In this document: piece after piece, positions 32,465 through 45,261 of the stretch
Numbering within the stretch: position 1 is the first letter of the stretch
Layout: each line of letters starts with the position of its first letter
Origin: Locusta migratoria
Taxonomy: Eukaryota > Arthropoda > Insecta > Orthoptera > Acrididae
Length of the DNA: 64,000 nucleotides
Direction of reading: 5' to 3'
Assembly: GCA_026315105.1 (NCBI GenBank)
Contig: CM048744.1
Location: forward strand, 347,161,668-347,225,667
The notes under the pieces: generated by a model
The model's database searches: none
The model's input: only the letters and a program-made list of their open reading frames with translations
What the model was told of the DNA's origin: nothing
Position numbers and translations under genes: made by a program

Positions 32465-34458
32465 TATTTTATAAAGCGGAGCAATGTTAGGGAGAGGCCG
32501 TCAAGAGTTACGGCGGTAGTGCGGAAAGCTGGCGTGTAAAAATACTAAGTGATCAGTTACTTCACTGCTGCGGACGACGCGTTTTGTAGTCCTAAGTCCC
32601 ATGTTTTAACTTTACCACTCGTGATTCATCATCACACCTGACAACTTTTCAGAAGGATTTCCAGTAAAAATCCTATGCTACAAAAATCTGACCAATTTCC
32701 GATATACCGCATTCCGCGAAAGTAATACTACTGGGCGGCCACAAAATACAATCATTCATCCTTCAAGTAGTATACTTCAATCATATCTACTTCGTACAAC
32801 AATGTTTCTAAATGAACGTAAAAAGAATAAATTCATGTTAAATAGCAGGAAGCACGGTGTACATTTGTTTGGAGCAAAAAGGAATAAAACTGCAAATCAC
32901 AGGCTAGTTGGACTGAAGTATTTGTGGCCTTAACTTCCGGTAAGAAGCCTTCAGGAACTTTTTCGTAACAGGAGCCAGAACCCTTTATCTTCAAAATAGA
33001 AAACTCCAGAATTCGTTGCACATGGATCTAAACTTCTTTCGTGCAACCACTGATATTTCTATGCAACTTCTGAAATGGGGAAACTATCAGCAGCATGATC
33101 AGTCACACTTACGGACACGTGTTCCACCAAGAAATAACGTATACATACTGTCCTAAGACGTCACTGTCAACGTTTCCAGACTGAAATAGGTGTTTATTTT
33201 ATTGTTATTTGTCTTGTATTTAACATAACGTTAGAGTAAGATAGGTTGTACGAAAGTGAGTGATTATCGAATGTTAAGTTTCAAAAACTTTTACAGCGAA
33301 ATCTTAACCTACCGTAAGACCGTAGAAAGCTGCAATTTCCGTATATTTTACGGGGAAACCGTAGAAGTTGCCAGTTATGCAATGCTATTAAAATTACAAA
33401 CCTATTCAACAACAGAGGTAAACATACCGGAACATGCAAGTTTCCTATGAAGGACGCTTGCTGGTATAGGGCACTCAACATCGAGGTCAGAGCTCGTGCT
33501 CAAACTTAAACAGATGGAAGAAAAAAGGCGCATATAGTACGGATTTGCGAAATTTAAAAGTACATCTACAGTTGTAGGGATAACGTAAAACTATTTATGA
33601 AAGGACTAAAACAGAGGTTAAAACATCGACAGATGTATGTGGCCCGGGGTGTACTTAAAAATAAAGGGTAACAGCCACTGACCACATTACAATCGCACAT
33701 CCAGTATTTTGGGAAGCAGCCCAGACGTACAAAATACTAAGACACGATCCACAGACGCCTCATCGTCACCTAAAATAGATTTCAAGTCCTGCGAGAGACC
33801 GAAATTTGCCCTCAAGCATAAAAAACGAATGCCGTTAAGATATGTCGTGTCCTACACCTGTTCTTCGCGCCTAATGCTGAGTATCCGTTTTACAGTATTT
33901 CTAGGTCCGATTTCTCTTCAGTCAATTCTGACTTCAAATGCAAAAATTGTACACGAACGACATGTACTGCTTACCTGTGACATGTACAACACTGTATCGC
34001 ATTAGTATTTCAGCCCCTTTTCGGGCCAATCGGAAACGATCGTACCCTCAATGTTCACACGGAACGTCTGTTATATGCAAAGTGGCTATAATTCTTGGTC
34101 GGTCCTTGTTCGAGAAGGGGAGCCATTCAACGCCCGCTTTTAATTCTGAAGCCGGCTGCCAGCCACTGGAATGGTGTAAAATGGTTAACGGCTGATCAGT
34201 TATTCTAGTGCCGGTGGCATACGCGGCCGCAGCGGAAATCTTCCACCCTCAAAGGCGGGCGTTCTCGCTTTCCCACGGTCGTCTGGCTGGCGAGGAGGAA
34301 GGGGGAGGGGGAGGTTCGTGACCCGAGACCAAACTCCTGGCCGTGCCGACGTCTACCAACACCACCACTGGACTGGCCCCCAACACTTACGATTTCTCTT
34401 TGGCAAAAGATTATCTTCAGCGAGACTAGAATCGGTGATTAACATTGTTCAAAGCTCG
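32465..34458. other. No gene recognised; GC-rich patch 34200-34390
   Basis: AT-rich until about 34190, then a GC-rich patch with GA-rich runs. No exon or repeat was identified. Confidence 0.45.
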
Positions 34459-34801
34459 AGGTTTTTCTAAAAAAAAAAAAGGTAAAGCAGTCAACAATCC
34501 GAGGATTGCTTTGAACACCACAGTGCTTTACTAGGCATGGTCCTGTTTGGAGGTGGAAGCCGTTGCCTTCCTCCGACCTTCGAACTGACTTACCCAGCCA
34601 GTTATAGGGGGGACCTACAGTTTAACGTGGGTTCCGAACCACGGTGCTACTCGGTATTTTTCACATGAGCAACACTGCCATAGGTGAAAGAAGTGAAAAG
34701 TGACAAAAATCCTAGGACCTGGCGGGGATCGAACCCGCGACCTTTGGATTTGTAGTCTGGCACTCCCACTGTGCAACCGAGGCGCACACAAGGTTTTTCT
34801 A
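34459..34801 (-). repeat. Full-length SINE family A with 11-bp target duplication
   Basis: The body is 34470-34790, flanked by AGGTTTTTCTA at 34459-34469 and 34791-34801. Minus-strand order: tRNA head with box A CGGTTGCACAGTGGGAG and box B CGCGGGTTCGATCCCCGCC, body, tail. This is the best reference copy of the family in the window. Confidence 0.92.
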
Positions 34802-36267
34802 TTCGACACCAAAAAACTAAATTTCTTTGTTTCCTACCTGCAACTATGTAGATTACCTTATGATTGGGTATTTAGTTTCAAAGCATATCTGTCTTAATAA
34901 ATCTGCTTAAAGAAATTCTGAACATGGTTTGTCTTTTTAAGACGTATTTTACATTTGAGTTTTGTCTGCTATAGTTTCGCATAGTTCATCCGTGGTTTAT
35001 CCAAATTACCGACTTGTCGCAAGAGGCTTCGCTTTTATTGTCGCCGCTCAGTTGATGGTTTTGTTTTTGTTCGCTATGGCTGTTTTAGACGTAGAGAAAT
35101 ATAGCATGTGAGGCTTAAGCTTTGTTCTAAATATCCGAGTTGAAACCGTGTGATACTGAAGTGTTGATATTAGTGGAAGTGTCAATAGAACTAAAAGGCA
35201 CAAAAGCTGTACAATACGAAAAAATACGTTATTGGTAATACTTCGTACGTCACAGGCAAACGCACGAAAGCAAGTCCGTCTGTATAATTATATATATATA
35301 GGACAAATTTAATTTCCCTGCAGCAGGGTGTTGTCAGGATTCGTATTATACATGTAAGGACCTTTTGCCCACGAATCCCAGTCTGGTGCACAATTAGCTG
35401 TCAAGAAGCTTCGAAGAATTCTCATAACAAAGTGGGAAAAATATGGTGTTTGGCCCAAGACCGAAAACCAACCACAAACTTTGGTAGTTTTTACAGAAAG
35501 AACTGACTGCCGAAATGTGTGCGGCTGGAAATACTTTTGGAGAAGTCAGTTCGCAAAGTCAGAAGTTAATTTTCCATGTAAATAACTGAGGACGAGCCTC
35601 ACAGCTGTGCACAGTAATTTACCACATTTTATACGGCTTCATTTCTGGCGTGACGCATGTAGGGTATTCACACCTTTCGAAATTTTCCACATTTACATGT
35701 ATAATACGATTTTCTTTGATAATATCAGTGTTTTTATTCTGAAACACTTAGCTCTGTTTCGCATTTTCTCTAATACTACACCATTTCATTGAGCACGCAG
35801 CCTATACTGAAAGTGTTGTGACAACCCAAGGTGGGTTGATATGTATCGCAAAGTTTCTTCAAATAAGTTGGCATTGGGCAGTCAGTAGGTCTTTTAGATA
35901 TAGCACACGGCGTTGCATTACGTATACTGAGACGACTTTCCGTTTCGTTTGCACAGAGACGCATACATTTTGAACCCTTTGTTTACAGGTCAGCAAGCAA
36001 CCAACATATTGCTTAAGTCGCCAAGTTTGCAATGTTCGATAGCTTATAATAATCTGTAATATCACTATACAAAGTGTACGGTATTGGTACTGGGCGATAA
36101 GACGTCACAATATTTTAAGTAAAATTTAGAGAAAATAGTGCCCTGTACCACCTGTCAAAGTATTTATAAAACTTGTGCAGTGAACATTTCAGCAATACGC
36201 ACCGAACATATTCACCGTGTACCTATCTTAAGTTTTACACTTTCAGCAAACTACATGTTCGCCTCCG
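34802..36267. other. No recognisable feature
   Basis: AT-rich with short ORFs only. Confidence 0.5.
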
Positions 36268-36400
36268 TAGTCTACTGGACTGTGTGGTGGGTTGTCACGT
36301 AGGCGGCCCGGGTTCGAAGTCCGTTTGGGTCGGGGACTTTCTCCGCTCGGAAACTTGTCATTTCTTTATAATTGACATGCAAGACGCCGATGTGGCGCGT
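36268..36400 (+). repeat. tRNA-derived SINE fragment (family D)
   Basis: Box-B-like GGCCCGGGTTCGAAGTCCG and a following GGGTCGGGGACTTTCTCCGC match a common insect SINE. It is truncated before a C run. Confidence 0.55.
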
Positions 36401-36436
36401 CAGGTAAAATGACTTGCAGGACAAATGCCACAGCAA

Positions 36437-36455
36437 CCCCCCCCCCCCCCCCCCC
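36437..36455 (+). repeat. (C)n homopolymer
   Basis: A run of 19 C. Confidence 0.95.
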
Positions 36456-37219
36456 GAAGAAGTCCCGACAATCGGACAGACGCACATAGGTTACTCTCCA
36501 TGCCAATACACAATGCTCTATGTTCGGCATAAGGACTTTTACGAAGCAGTGAATACTTATGAGACACTTTATAATTATCTTTATATCGGTTCGACATAAT
36601 CGCAATCTTATCGTCAGCATTTACATCACTGAACAATTCCGGAAATTAAAGCAGGTCCACAGTAAACAATTGCTAGAAAACCGATTCCTTATCTAAAGTG
36701 ATAAAGCAACCTCTTCCCGATATAAATGGCTTGGCTGTTGCAGGAACGAGCTTGAGGAAAACTCAGTAAATCCAATAGTACATTGTAAACAACGTACGTT
36801 AAGTTTCCCTGAGGTGATTATACAATCGCTCCTGTAAAAATTATACCATTTCTCCATACCACGAATGGCGGTTCTTTCGTAATGCACTGTCGGGGTACAA
36901 ATTACGTAAAAGTTCACAACTGTGATCGCACAGACCAAGTTCGAATACTAGTATTTACTTCAGGAACTTCACGTACATTAGCGAAGAGAGTAAGGAAGTA
37001 CTGTCCAAGTCGTCAACTGCTGCTCCGGTCTGAACTGAAGTAAAAGCAATCTAGCGATGCCGAATTCTGGCTAGAGTACACAGCACGGGGGATTACGAAC
37101 ACCTTTCCCAAGCAATTATAGCTGCATTCGTTTATTAGGTATGTGGAAGCAATACAATCTTGTCCTGTTCTCAATTATTCCTGTTCCTGTGTTGCAGATT
37201 AAAACATTGTACTCTGGAA

Positions 37220-37765
37220 AGAACACTTATATAATGTCGTGGGAAATAAGAACCAGATAATGCGTTTTATTGGCAGAACCCTTAAAAGATGCAACAGAAA
37301 TACGAAAGAGACTGCATACACTACGCTTGTCAGTCCTTTTTTGGAGTATTGCTGCCCAGTGTGGGATCCTTATCAGATGGGTTTGACGGGGGACATCTAA
37401 AGAGTCCCAAGAAGCGCAGCTTGTTTTTTATTGTCACGATACAGAGGAGACAGCGTTACGGAAATTATACAGGACCTGGGATGGGAATCATTACAACAAC
37501 GTCGCTTATCGCTGCGGCGTGGTCTACAAACTAAACTATAATCAACATTCTCCGAATGCGAAAATATATTGACTACCACCTACATAGGTAGAAATGATCA
37601 CAATAAAACACGAAAAATCAGAGTTCGAAAGGAGAGATTCAATGTTTTCTTCCCGCGCGCTATTCGAGAATGGAATGGGAGATAAATAGTACAAAGCTGG
37701 TTCGACGAATCCTCTGCCAGGCACTTAAATGTGATTTGCAGAGTATCACATGTAGATGTAGATAA
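37220..37765 (+). pseudogene. LINE ORF2 C-terminus and 3' end
   Basis: Frame-hopping translation gives TLVSPFLEYCCPVWDPYQ, then SVTEIIQDLGWESLQQRRLS, then an FPRAIREWN-like part, followed by a 3' end GGCACTTAAATGTGATTTGC and an AGATGTAGA tail. This is the conserved post-RT C-terminal region of CR1/Jockey-type elements. Frameshifts make it non-functional. It is 5'-truncated. Confidence 0.8.
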
Positions 37766-40700
37766 ACGAAACCTTTAACCTATATGGGATTTTAATGGCT
37801 TTTTTAATTGACAGCAAATATTAGATTTTAAGGGACATTGTAACGCCTGGTAGTAGAAGAGAGCACATTGACCGTTACACCACTTTAGAAATTGGTGTCC
37901 AGGTTTCGTAGTCTTTGCTACAAAGAGTTATTGCTGCACTTCAGATATACGGGTTCACAAAACTACGAAAAACTTGTTAAACCTGTAAAATCAAAAGGGA
38001 AATAGAATTTTTAGTAGGGGTCTGACGTAGTTTATCCCAGAAATAGTGACAACTGCGAATAAATCGTAAAAGTTATCTATACAATGAATGTATTTTGAAT
38101 GTTTTAGGTTGCAGACAGTATTTACAAATGTAAAGTTCTTTAGAAGGTATATTGTACGTAGACGTCAACGAAAACTATTAAAAAAATTTCTAGTGGTCTT
38201 GGTAAAAGATTTTCAATAATTGTTATTTCACTGTTTATATACGTAAAGGTATTTTGAGGTTCTAAACAAGAATAAAATCAGGAATCAAAAATTTGTTACA
38301 AACAAATTCTATATTTCCCTTCAGTCCTTAGGGTTGTAAAGTATACGACTTAGTGCTACGAAAAACACGTTGGTATTGTGAGTTCTGCAGCAAATACATG
38401 GTAGTACGGAATTTCATGGCACAGCACTCCGGTCAGACACGAACCCGTGTAGCGAGCGGGCGGACCAAAACTAAACCCCCGGAAGGGAAGGGAAGAGCAG
38501 GCAGCAGCAGCCTCATGTCTCGCTGGCGGCCACAGGCGACCGGCCGTCGCGACGGTCGATACCCGCTGACGTCACGGGCAGCCGCCGCGGCCACCAAGGT
38601 CAGCCGGCCGCGCGCACAGCCTCTGCGCCGCGCCGGGGCGTTGCGACACCGCACAGAGCCTGCCTGCCAATACGCCCGCAGGTGGACAAATGCCACACTC
38701 ACTTGCACCAACCATAAAAATTCCGCTAATATCCAAAAATGCTGCCAATCTAAGTACCTCGGCCTGAGGCGATATACATCGAACGTGCAACTCAATCGAT
38801 TACGCGGGCATTCATGCGACAGATGACAATGTTTACATACAAATTACTTTGACGAGTCTTAATGTAAAGCTGCGTTGACGTGAATAATTTTACGGCACTA
38901 TCAAAATTCATAGAAAATAGCTCTGTTTACGAATTTCACTAAATATCATTAGGACATTGTGGTTTTAGGCGCTCGACAGATAGGTCTTCAGCGCCCTGAA
39001 AATAATATTGCTCCAACTGCTGCTGACGAAATTTCAAGCTGTTGAGGTAGGTATCACGTTTTCGTAAAAAATTTGAAAGTTTGTTACACGTAGTAATGTG
39101 GAAAACGCGTTATGTATCCATACACTTTCTGAAATTAGTGAGGTCTAAAACTATTTGTACAAATAATAGATACGACTTTCATCCCATAAGAAAAGTACTT
39201 CGAGGAGTAGTCACTAAATGGGTGATTTTTTCTTTGTTTAGCTTTGACTATGAAGTCTTAAAACCAAATAAAAAAGTAACTTCTGTCAGTCGAGACCATA
39301 GAAACTAATAAAGACAGTCCCATGACTACGAATAAAACATTTCATATGCCACGCGTGAATAGCTACGTAATTTAAAGTTGCACATACGATATATATCTAT
39401 TCTGGCCGAGGTATTTAGATTGCAAGCATTCTTTGAAATTACCAAAATTACCAGTTGCAGTATGGTCCGGAGTCTATGTCTACAGATAAATCGCGGGACT
39501 TCTGAGGTCAGAGAAAAATAGCACACGCCAATATGACGAAGTGGAGGAGCTGTGGTGGTGTGACCTAGTATTTAACTCGTAAAAATCTAAAGTTTCTTAT
39601 ACCGGAACTTTTACGTTCTATTTATACTGAAACCATACTATGCGAAGTATAACTACGCCAGTTTAATGTATTCACTCGTGATAATCGTTATGAACACGCT
39701 ATCAATGAAGTCTAAAAATTTTAGATGTTCTGAAGTAACAGCAGAAAATTTTCTTCCACTGACCATAACCCACAACATGCCTACCAAAGAATTCTTTATG
39801 CGGAAGGAGCTGGCCTCGACGGGCGAGATCAAACTTTCAAACTACTCAAGGCTTCCAACGTGACAAATGGTTAATTTGAAAGAAGCGTTACATATAGCAG
39901 TCGCGGCATACTATCGATACATATGGAACACTAACATCGCAGTGCCATCGTTTGTTCACTCAACAATTAACGCTATACTTTTAGCTTCCTGCCTAACTAC
40001 AGCCATTAAAATCATGTCGTCATAAGTTAGTACTTTTGTCAATAGATGTAAACAGTAACTTGTCAAAAGCACTTTTTGAAGGATGTGGTTAGCAGGAACC
40101 TAAGGGTACAGATTAAATAGTTCCGACTGAACAAGCAAACTTAGTACAGCGATGTTCGTGTGTCCCATATGTATAGTATGCCGCGTCTGCGATATGCAAC
40201 GCTTCTTCCGAATTACCTGGCAATGCACAACTACTTGTTTACACAAAATATCTTTGTCGTAGTCAAGACTCGAGTAATGAAGCACCAGAATAAAAATGGT
40301 AAAACTTAGGGCAGCCGGTGGTGTAGCCCCTACGCAGATGTCGGCAACACCGTTTAATGCACTTTGAAAACGGAATCATTGTTTACCAGGAATTTTTCAG
40401 ATCTGGTTGACATTCTCGTATACACTTGTCAAGTCAATTTTCTTCGTAAAAAAAGTCGTTGCTAACATTAGCACACTACGCCGCCGCTGCTGTTAAGTAA
40501 AATTCAACCGAAAACTTTGCTTCCTGGCACCTTTACAAGTAGATCACTCCTATCTTCAACTATGAACAGATCGACAGAGTACTATTAAATATGTGTTATA
40601 AGTTCGACACTTCACGTTCCAGCATAAAGAAAAATCATCCACGTGAAGGTGGGTTATTTCCTCTGAGAAACTCATTTCTGAACAGTAGCTCATGACTTGA

Positions 40701-41109
40701 AGACACGGCATTTGAGGAAATTCTCATTAAGAAAATTGCTTTCGTTCCAGTAAAAGAATTATGCTTTCAGTACCGATACTAAAAAATATTAAGTGACATG
40801 TAGCACAATGAGAATTACACTGTCATAATTGCAAGTCTAAGTATGATGAATCATAGCCATTCGTTGGGAATAGATATAGCAAGCTCAGTATTTAAAATTT
40901 TATCGTTATTAGGTAAAATTCTGTTAATTTATTACGTCATTTTACAAATGTTTTGTTTCCAAATGCCTTAGTGTACAGTGACGGAGACTTGTTTGGCTAG
41001 ACTAAGATTGTCTGAGACCGCGTAGTTTCAAGTACACATTCTTTTTCGGTATTAAAATTACTTCTTTCATCTTCTCACGCCCAGCCCTTATTGTTAGTTC
41101 CCAGACGAA
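37766..41109. other. No gene recognised; GC island 38440-38720
   Basis: A CpG-rich block at 38440-38720 contains a perfect TGACGTCA octamer near 38568-38575; ORFs over it on both strands have no known domain. At 39955-40110 a diverged inverted pair of 'cctgcctaac'-type segments resembles the tandem repeats at 55424-55605. The rest is AT-rich. Confidence 0.4.
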
Positions 41110-41148
41110 GTGTGTGTGTGTGGGGGGGGGGGGGGGGGGGGGGGGGGG
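41110..41148 (+). repeat. Compound (GT)n(G)n microsatellite
   Basis: GT units run directly into a long G homopolymer, like the complement of the array at 42018-42052. Confidence 0.93.
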
Positions 41149-41740
41149 TTGAACCGGATGATACTGTGGAGCTACGAAACTTCGTGAACCTGCAGATTAG
41201 TATTTTTAATTTCTTCAGTATACTACAACTTCGCGATCCCTGAACACGTACAATGAACTTTTTCCTGCCAGATCACGTGATGTACGCTATCTTCACTCCG
41301 GTATGTTTTATCAAACGTAAAATAAAAAGACCCATGGCGCGCACTCTTCGCAGTTCACGACTACTATGCCATGGGAGTCCGGTCACAGCGTCGGCAAAAC
41401 CGAGAATGCAATGCGAGCATTGCTTAGATAAGCACTGAAACTGAATGCAGTGCCTTCACTTCCCAGTAAAGGCAATGTACTTACATGCTGTTCAACGCCA
41501 CTGGGTTCCAGCACATGTGTGTAAAATCTTAACCATTTCGCACAAATTCCTTCTTTACCAAACGTATGGCCAGTACTCAGCCTTTAGAGGCTTTCAGTTA
41601 TATTTCGGTTTTGAAATTGTACACCCAAGGAACACGTTAGGCCTACTTTGTAAGAAAGTAATGAAAATCTAATTGCCTTGACCCATATGTAGATGTTCGG
41701 CAACCTGCTAAGTGAGGTGGAGGTGAAGTGAATAGAACAG

Positions 41741-41830
41741 ACGGCTCCCAGCGAAGGGTACGTCCGGTCAGCCTGGATTCGAACACGGGACCCCGTTACT
41801 TAGAGTCGTCGACGCTGATCTCTTAACAGA
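41741..41830 (-). repeat. Degenerate tRNA-derived SINE head
   Basis: The minus strand shows a box-B-like segment (gattcgaacacggga on plus) next to a box-A-like part. No body was identified. Confidence 0.35.
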
Positions 41831-41833
41831 TTT

Positions 41834-42016
41834 GTGACTTTAGTCTTAAGACTAATTTGATGCGGTACGTATCTGCCGCAATTTGCGACTAACGAACAGT
41901 TTCAAAACATTCTCTTGTCCTATGCCCGTCTCTTCATCTGAAAATAAGTTCGGCAACCTACACGATTTTGCATCTGCTTGCTGTATTCGTCCCTCTGTCT
42001 TCCTCTACGATTTTTA

Positions 42017-42047
<31 letters not shown>

Positions 42048-42130
42048 ACACACTTCCCTCTAATGCTAAGTTGACGATTCCTTGATGTCTCAGAATGTGC
42101 CCCACCAATCTATCCCTTCTCTTCGTATTG
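41834..42130 (-). pseudogene. RTE-clade 3' fragment carrying an expanded microsatellite
   Basis: The minus strand reads MVGHILRHQGIVNLALEGSV and later KNRRGRQRDEYSKQ, matching the C-terminus of the intact RTE ORF. Exactly between these two segments the original GTGTGTGGGG has grown into a (GT)n(G)n array (42018-42052). The fragment is 5'-truncated and frameshifted. Confidence 0.88.
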
Positions 42131-43380
42131 TGCTCCCTAAAAAAGTCTAGTTAATACCGACAGGACTATTGGAACATGCAAACAAAGGTGCCCACCCGCC
42201 TCAACTAATGACTCACTCCCCAAAAGGCGAGATATTTGGTCCTGGATTCGGAATTTTTATATGTATACACATTCCTATGTTTTATTTCACTTTTGTAAAT
42301 TCTTTTATAAAGCCCCTCCAGACTGGCCAAATGTTTTAATTTCTCACCGTGGGCCCCTCTGCTTGCGAACATTTTTTTTGCAAAGAGACAACAGCCATTC
42401 TTAGACATTCTGATGGCCTATTATGCTAAACCAATTTATATAAGAGTATGCGATTCCTAGCAGTGTTTGAGATCGCAAGTTTCCAAATTTTGGATTGTAG
42501 CCATGAATTTAAACCTTCAGTGCTGTTAAGCTTTTAAAGCGGTAACATTGTCATCTAAAGTATCTTAGTCATTGCCTATACTGCCTACGTTGCAACAATA
42601 TTTCTACCGTGAGTGGTTTACGTACCGACCAAAGTGAAAATCTCAATGATACCAGAAACAAAATGTTACGTCTCATAGCTGAAGGGCAGGAAGGTGTGAC
42701 TACTACAGCACACCTATTACAAAAATTGTGAACAGGAAACGCGGCAACCACAGTCGTTTATGTAATGTAGTCCGTTTTTCAAATAGTCCTAACTGCTACA
42801 TTAATTCTCACATTATGTTGGAATAGAAGGGAACAAGGTAACGGCATGTGCCGCACTGAAGAAAACGAATATATACTAGGTGTAAAATCAGGGGTGAATT
42901 GGCTCTAACTGAAAAATGAGAAAGGGCTTCGGCTCTTCTGACTTTCGTCATAATGTTGCATTTCGGGTAGCGCGCTATCTTGAGAATAGGACAATGGTAA
43001 CTATACTCTGGCATTTTCTTAGTTTTAAGACAAGACCACTTAAACATTGTGTTATGATTTGAGGAACGGCTTCGGGAATTGACAGTTACATGTTTATCAC
43101 TGATTTCATCAACAAGTCTAGTTCAATTTTTTTTATCCATACCCTATTAACATTTCCGAGCCTTACAAATTTTATATAGTTGGCACGCTCTTCCGTATCA
43201 CGTTTGCGTTTTTTCGATTTCGCTTTATCATTTAGTTCCTTCTTTGGTAGGAGAGGATGCAATATATTTCAAGTTCCATATAGTGTGTAGTTATTTGATG
43301 GTAAAGTGTAACTCCACTCTGCGGTTGTGTTACGAAACAGTTTGTCCGGCTATCAGTGTGGCCTTCATAACACTATGACG
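42131..43380. other. No recognisable feature
   Basis: AT-rich with short ORFs only. Confidence 0.5.
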
Positions 43381-43466
43381 CGTCTGTTTCATCAGCTGTC
43401 TAGGTTTCCTATGCTGCATAGTTCCTCCAGTGAAATAGGAAACCTAGACAGCTGACGAAACAGACG
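43381..43466 (-). ncRNA. Pre-miRNA-sized hairpin (candidate)
   Basis: Arms 43381-43412 and 43435-43466 pair over 32 bp with a single non-Watson-Crick position, which is a G-U wobble if transcribed from the minus strand. The loop is 22 nt. The size fits a miRNA precursor, but near-perfect pairing also fits a small palindromic transposon or an endo-siRNA hairpin. It lies within the probable intron of the midnolin gene, on its sense strand. Confidence 0.35.
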
Positions 43467-43889
43467 GCAGGCAAAACTGCCAGAGACCCCTGAAGGAAGA
43501 GTACATCTAGTCCAAATTGAGTAACCTGAAACCACAAATAGTAACCCACTATTAGACCATTTAAGTCTTAACATTTTATCTTTAGGTATTCTTTGTTCTG
43601 TTTACAACATTGGACCAATCCACGAATGATATTAAATATTACCGTTTAAAGTATTAAAACGGTTTTGGAAATTAGCCATTGATGGATTTGCCTTTATTTA
43701 GGGGATTTGACAATTTCAAACACTGTGCTCCAGAATGAGAGTCCACCCTCGTTACCACTGTACCGTGTAACTAGTACCCAGATTCCACTTCTCCATATAG
43801 CTGGATTCCTACGTGGCGAACTGAAGCCTAGGAACACCAATGTCCAGTCCCTGGAGGCGTAGCTAGAGATCTCTACCCTATCGACGGAA

Positions 43890-44110
43890 ACAGCGAGATG
43901 GGCTATGCCAGGGTGTGGCCAAAGCGGCGGGCACCCAGACTACCTCCCCTGCGGACCCAGAGCGTGACGCCAAGCTCCCGGGACAGGGAGATGCCCGCCG
44001 GGGGAGGGGGTGGGCGCGGGGGAGGGGGAGACGCGCAGCTTCTGAGCGTAGCAACAAAGCCACGCAACAAGCGGCAACAGTGCGCGGGGACCATCACTAA
44101 AAAGAGGAGC
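43890..44110. other. GC-rich block downstream of midnolin exon 2
   Basis: Purine-rich GC island with G runs, inside what should be intron 2 of the minus-strand gene. Translations do not match midnolin, so it is not called an exon. Confidence 0.3.
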
Positions 44111-44277
44111 TCGCGGTATGTGAAGCCCACAAAGCAGAAACCACCTCTCCAAACTACCTGTACACATGAGAATAATTCGGCGAGCTTCGCTTGATCAGTG
44201 ACAATTATCAAAATGCACAAACCTTAGTTTTGTGTCCTCCAAAATATATGTTTAAATATAACTTTTTTTTTACTCAC

Positions 44278-44903
44278 CAGTAAACCAGTCTCGACACTGG
44301 GTAATAAGGTTAGTCTGCTACCGTCCACAAGCTGGTTTTCTTGCAAAGTTCCTTCGCGCAGTTGCCTATAACAGAAAGGCTATATCAGCACGTTCTAATG
44401 GGGGACCATAAGAAACATCGTGCATCTATTCTAAAAGGCCGCCCTCTCCCAGAATATGCCGTTCGTAAGCTACTGCGCCCTGAATCTTACAGAAAATACA
44501 ATACCCTTTTTACTTAGCGTTTGGCCTGCTCGTTAGTCACTAACTCCCACTTCTTATACCACCCAAACTCCACGCAACCTGCACCGGGATTGGCGTATAT
44601 AACAAAACAGCTGTCTCACCTGTCCCTGTGTAACAGGCATATGCGCTCCTTGGGCACTTTCAGCTTCTTGGAAATCAGTTTTTTCAGTGTCTCGACCGTG
44701 TCTGTTTTGGAAGCCTGCAGATCGAACTGCCCACCCGTCGTCGGGGTGACCCTGACGGTCAGGCTGGAGGGTGACGACGATGACGATGCGGACGCCGACG
44801 CGGCACAGCCACACCCCGGGTGCGGCGAGGTTGCCGTCGTCGCGGCAGCCTCCGGCTTCGCTGTTTCCGACGTTCCACCGCTGCTCGCACTACCACTATC
44901 CAT
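44278..44903 (-). CDS. Midn: Midnolin (stuxnet) homologue, first two coding exons, partial
   Basis: Exon 1 is 44903-44620 and exon 2 is 44365-44278. The ATG at 44903 has a good Kozak context (acaATGG). Exon 1 begins MDSGSASSGG, has a low-complexity Ala/Ser/Thr tract, then starts a ubiquitin-like domain (LTVRVTPTTGGQFDL, LKVPKERICLLHRD). It ends at donor AG|GTGAGA in phase 2. The acceptor TTATAG|G joins it to QLREGTLQENQLVDGSRLTL and PSVETGLL, ending at donor CTG|GTGAGT. The join restores the frame and completes the domain, which matches the conserved midnolin UBL (KVPKERLALLHKD-type). Midnolin carries substrates to the proteasome without ubiquitin in mammals; Drosophila stuxnet promotes Polycomb turnover. 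Later exons were not found and probably lie beyond the window or in long introns. Confidence 0.88.
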
Positions 44904-45261
44904 TGTCTGCGTGTGTCTGCGCGCACTCACGCACGAAGGAACACACGCACACCCGCTTTAGCAGCCGTGAGTAGATTACTTATTTTCTGCCTCGTTGCAC
45001 TAACAGCGAGTGTCCGGTAGGGAAACTCAAAATTATCACAAAGTAAACGTAAAAAAAAAAGTTACCGCACTATCTACACTACTTCCCCGGGCTTGTACCG
45101 CACCCCACCACTTTCCGTCCGCGACTGAGGCACAGTCCAGTCTCGTATCCCTCCCACCGCCCGGAGCGGAGAGTTGCGCGAGCAGTGGCGCTGCTGTCGC
45201 CGCTCCGTTCACTTGTTGAGAAACTACTGTGCGCTCTAGCGTCTTGCGAGCGAACGTACAT
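44904..45261 (-). promoter_or_regulatory. 5' UTR and CpG-rich promoter region of midnolin
   Basis: The region upstream of the ATG is GC- and CpG-rich up to about 45260, where AT-rich sequence resumes abruptly. No TATA box is evident, as expected for a broadly expressed gene. The start site cannot be fixed by eye. Confidence 0.5.

Noticed and set aside
34700..34790. Functional tRNA gene
   Set aside because: The box A and B promoter sequences belong to the head of a SINE with a body, tail and target duplication; no complete cloverleaf is kept.
43903..44220. Third midnolin exon in the GC-rich block
   Set aside because: All three minus-strand frames give Pro/Arg/Gly-rich sequence with no match to the conserved midnolin segments after the UBL domain.
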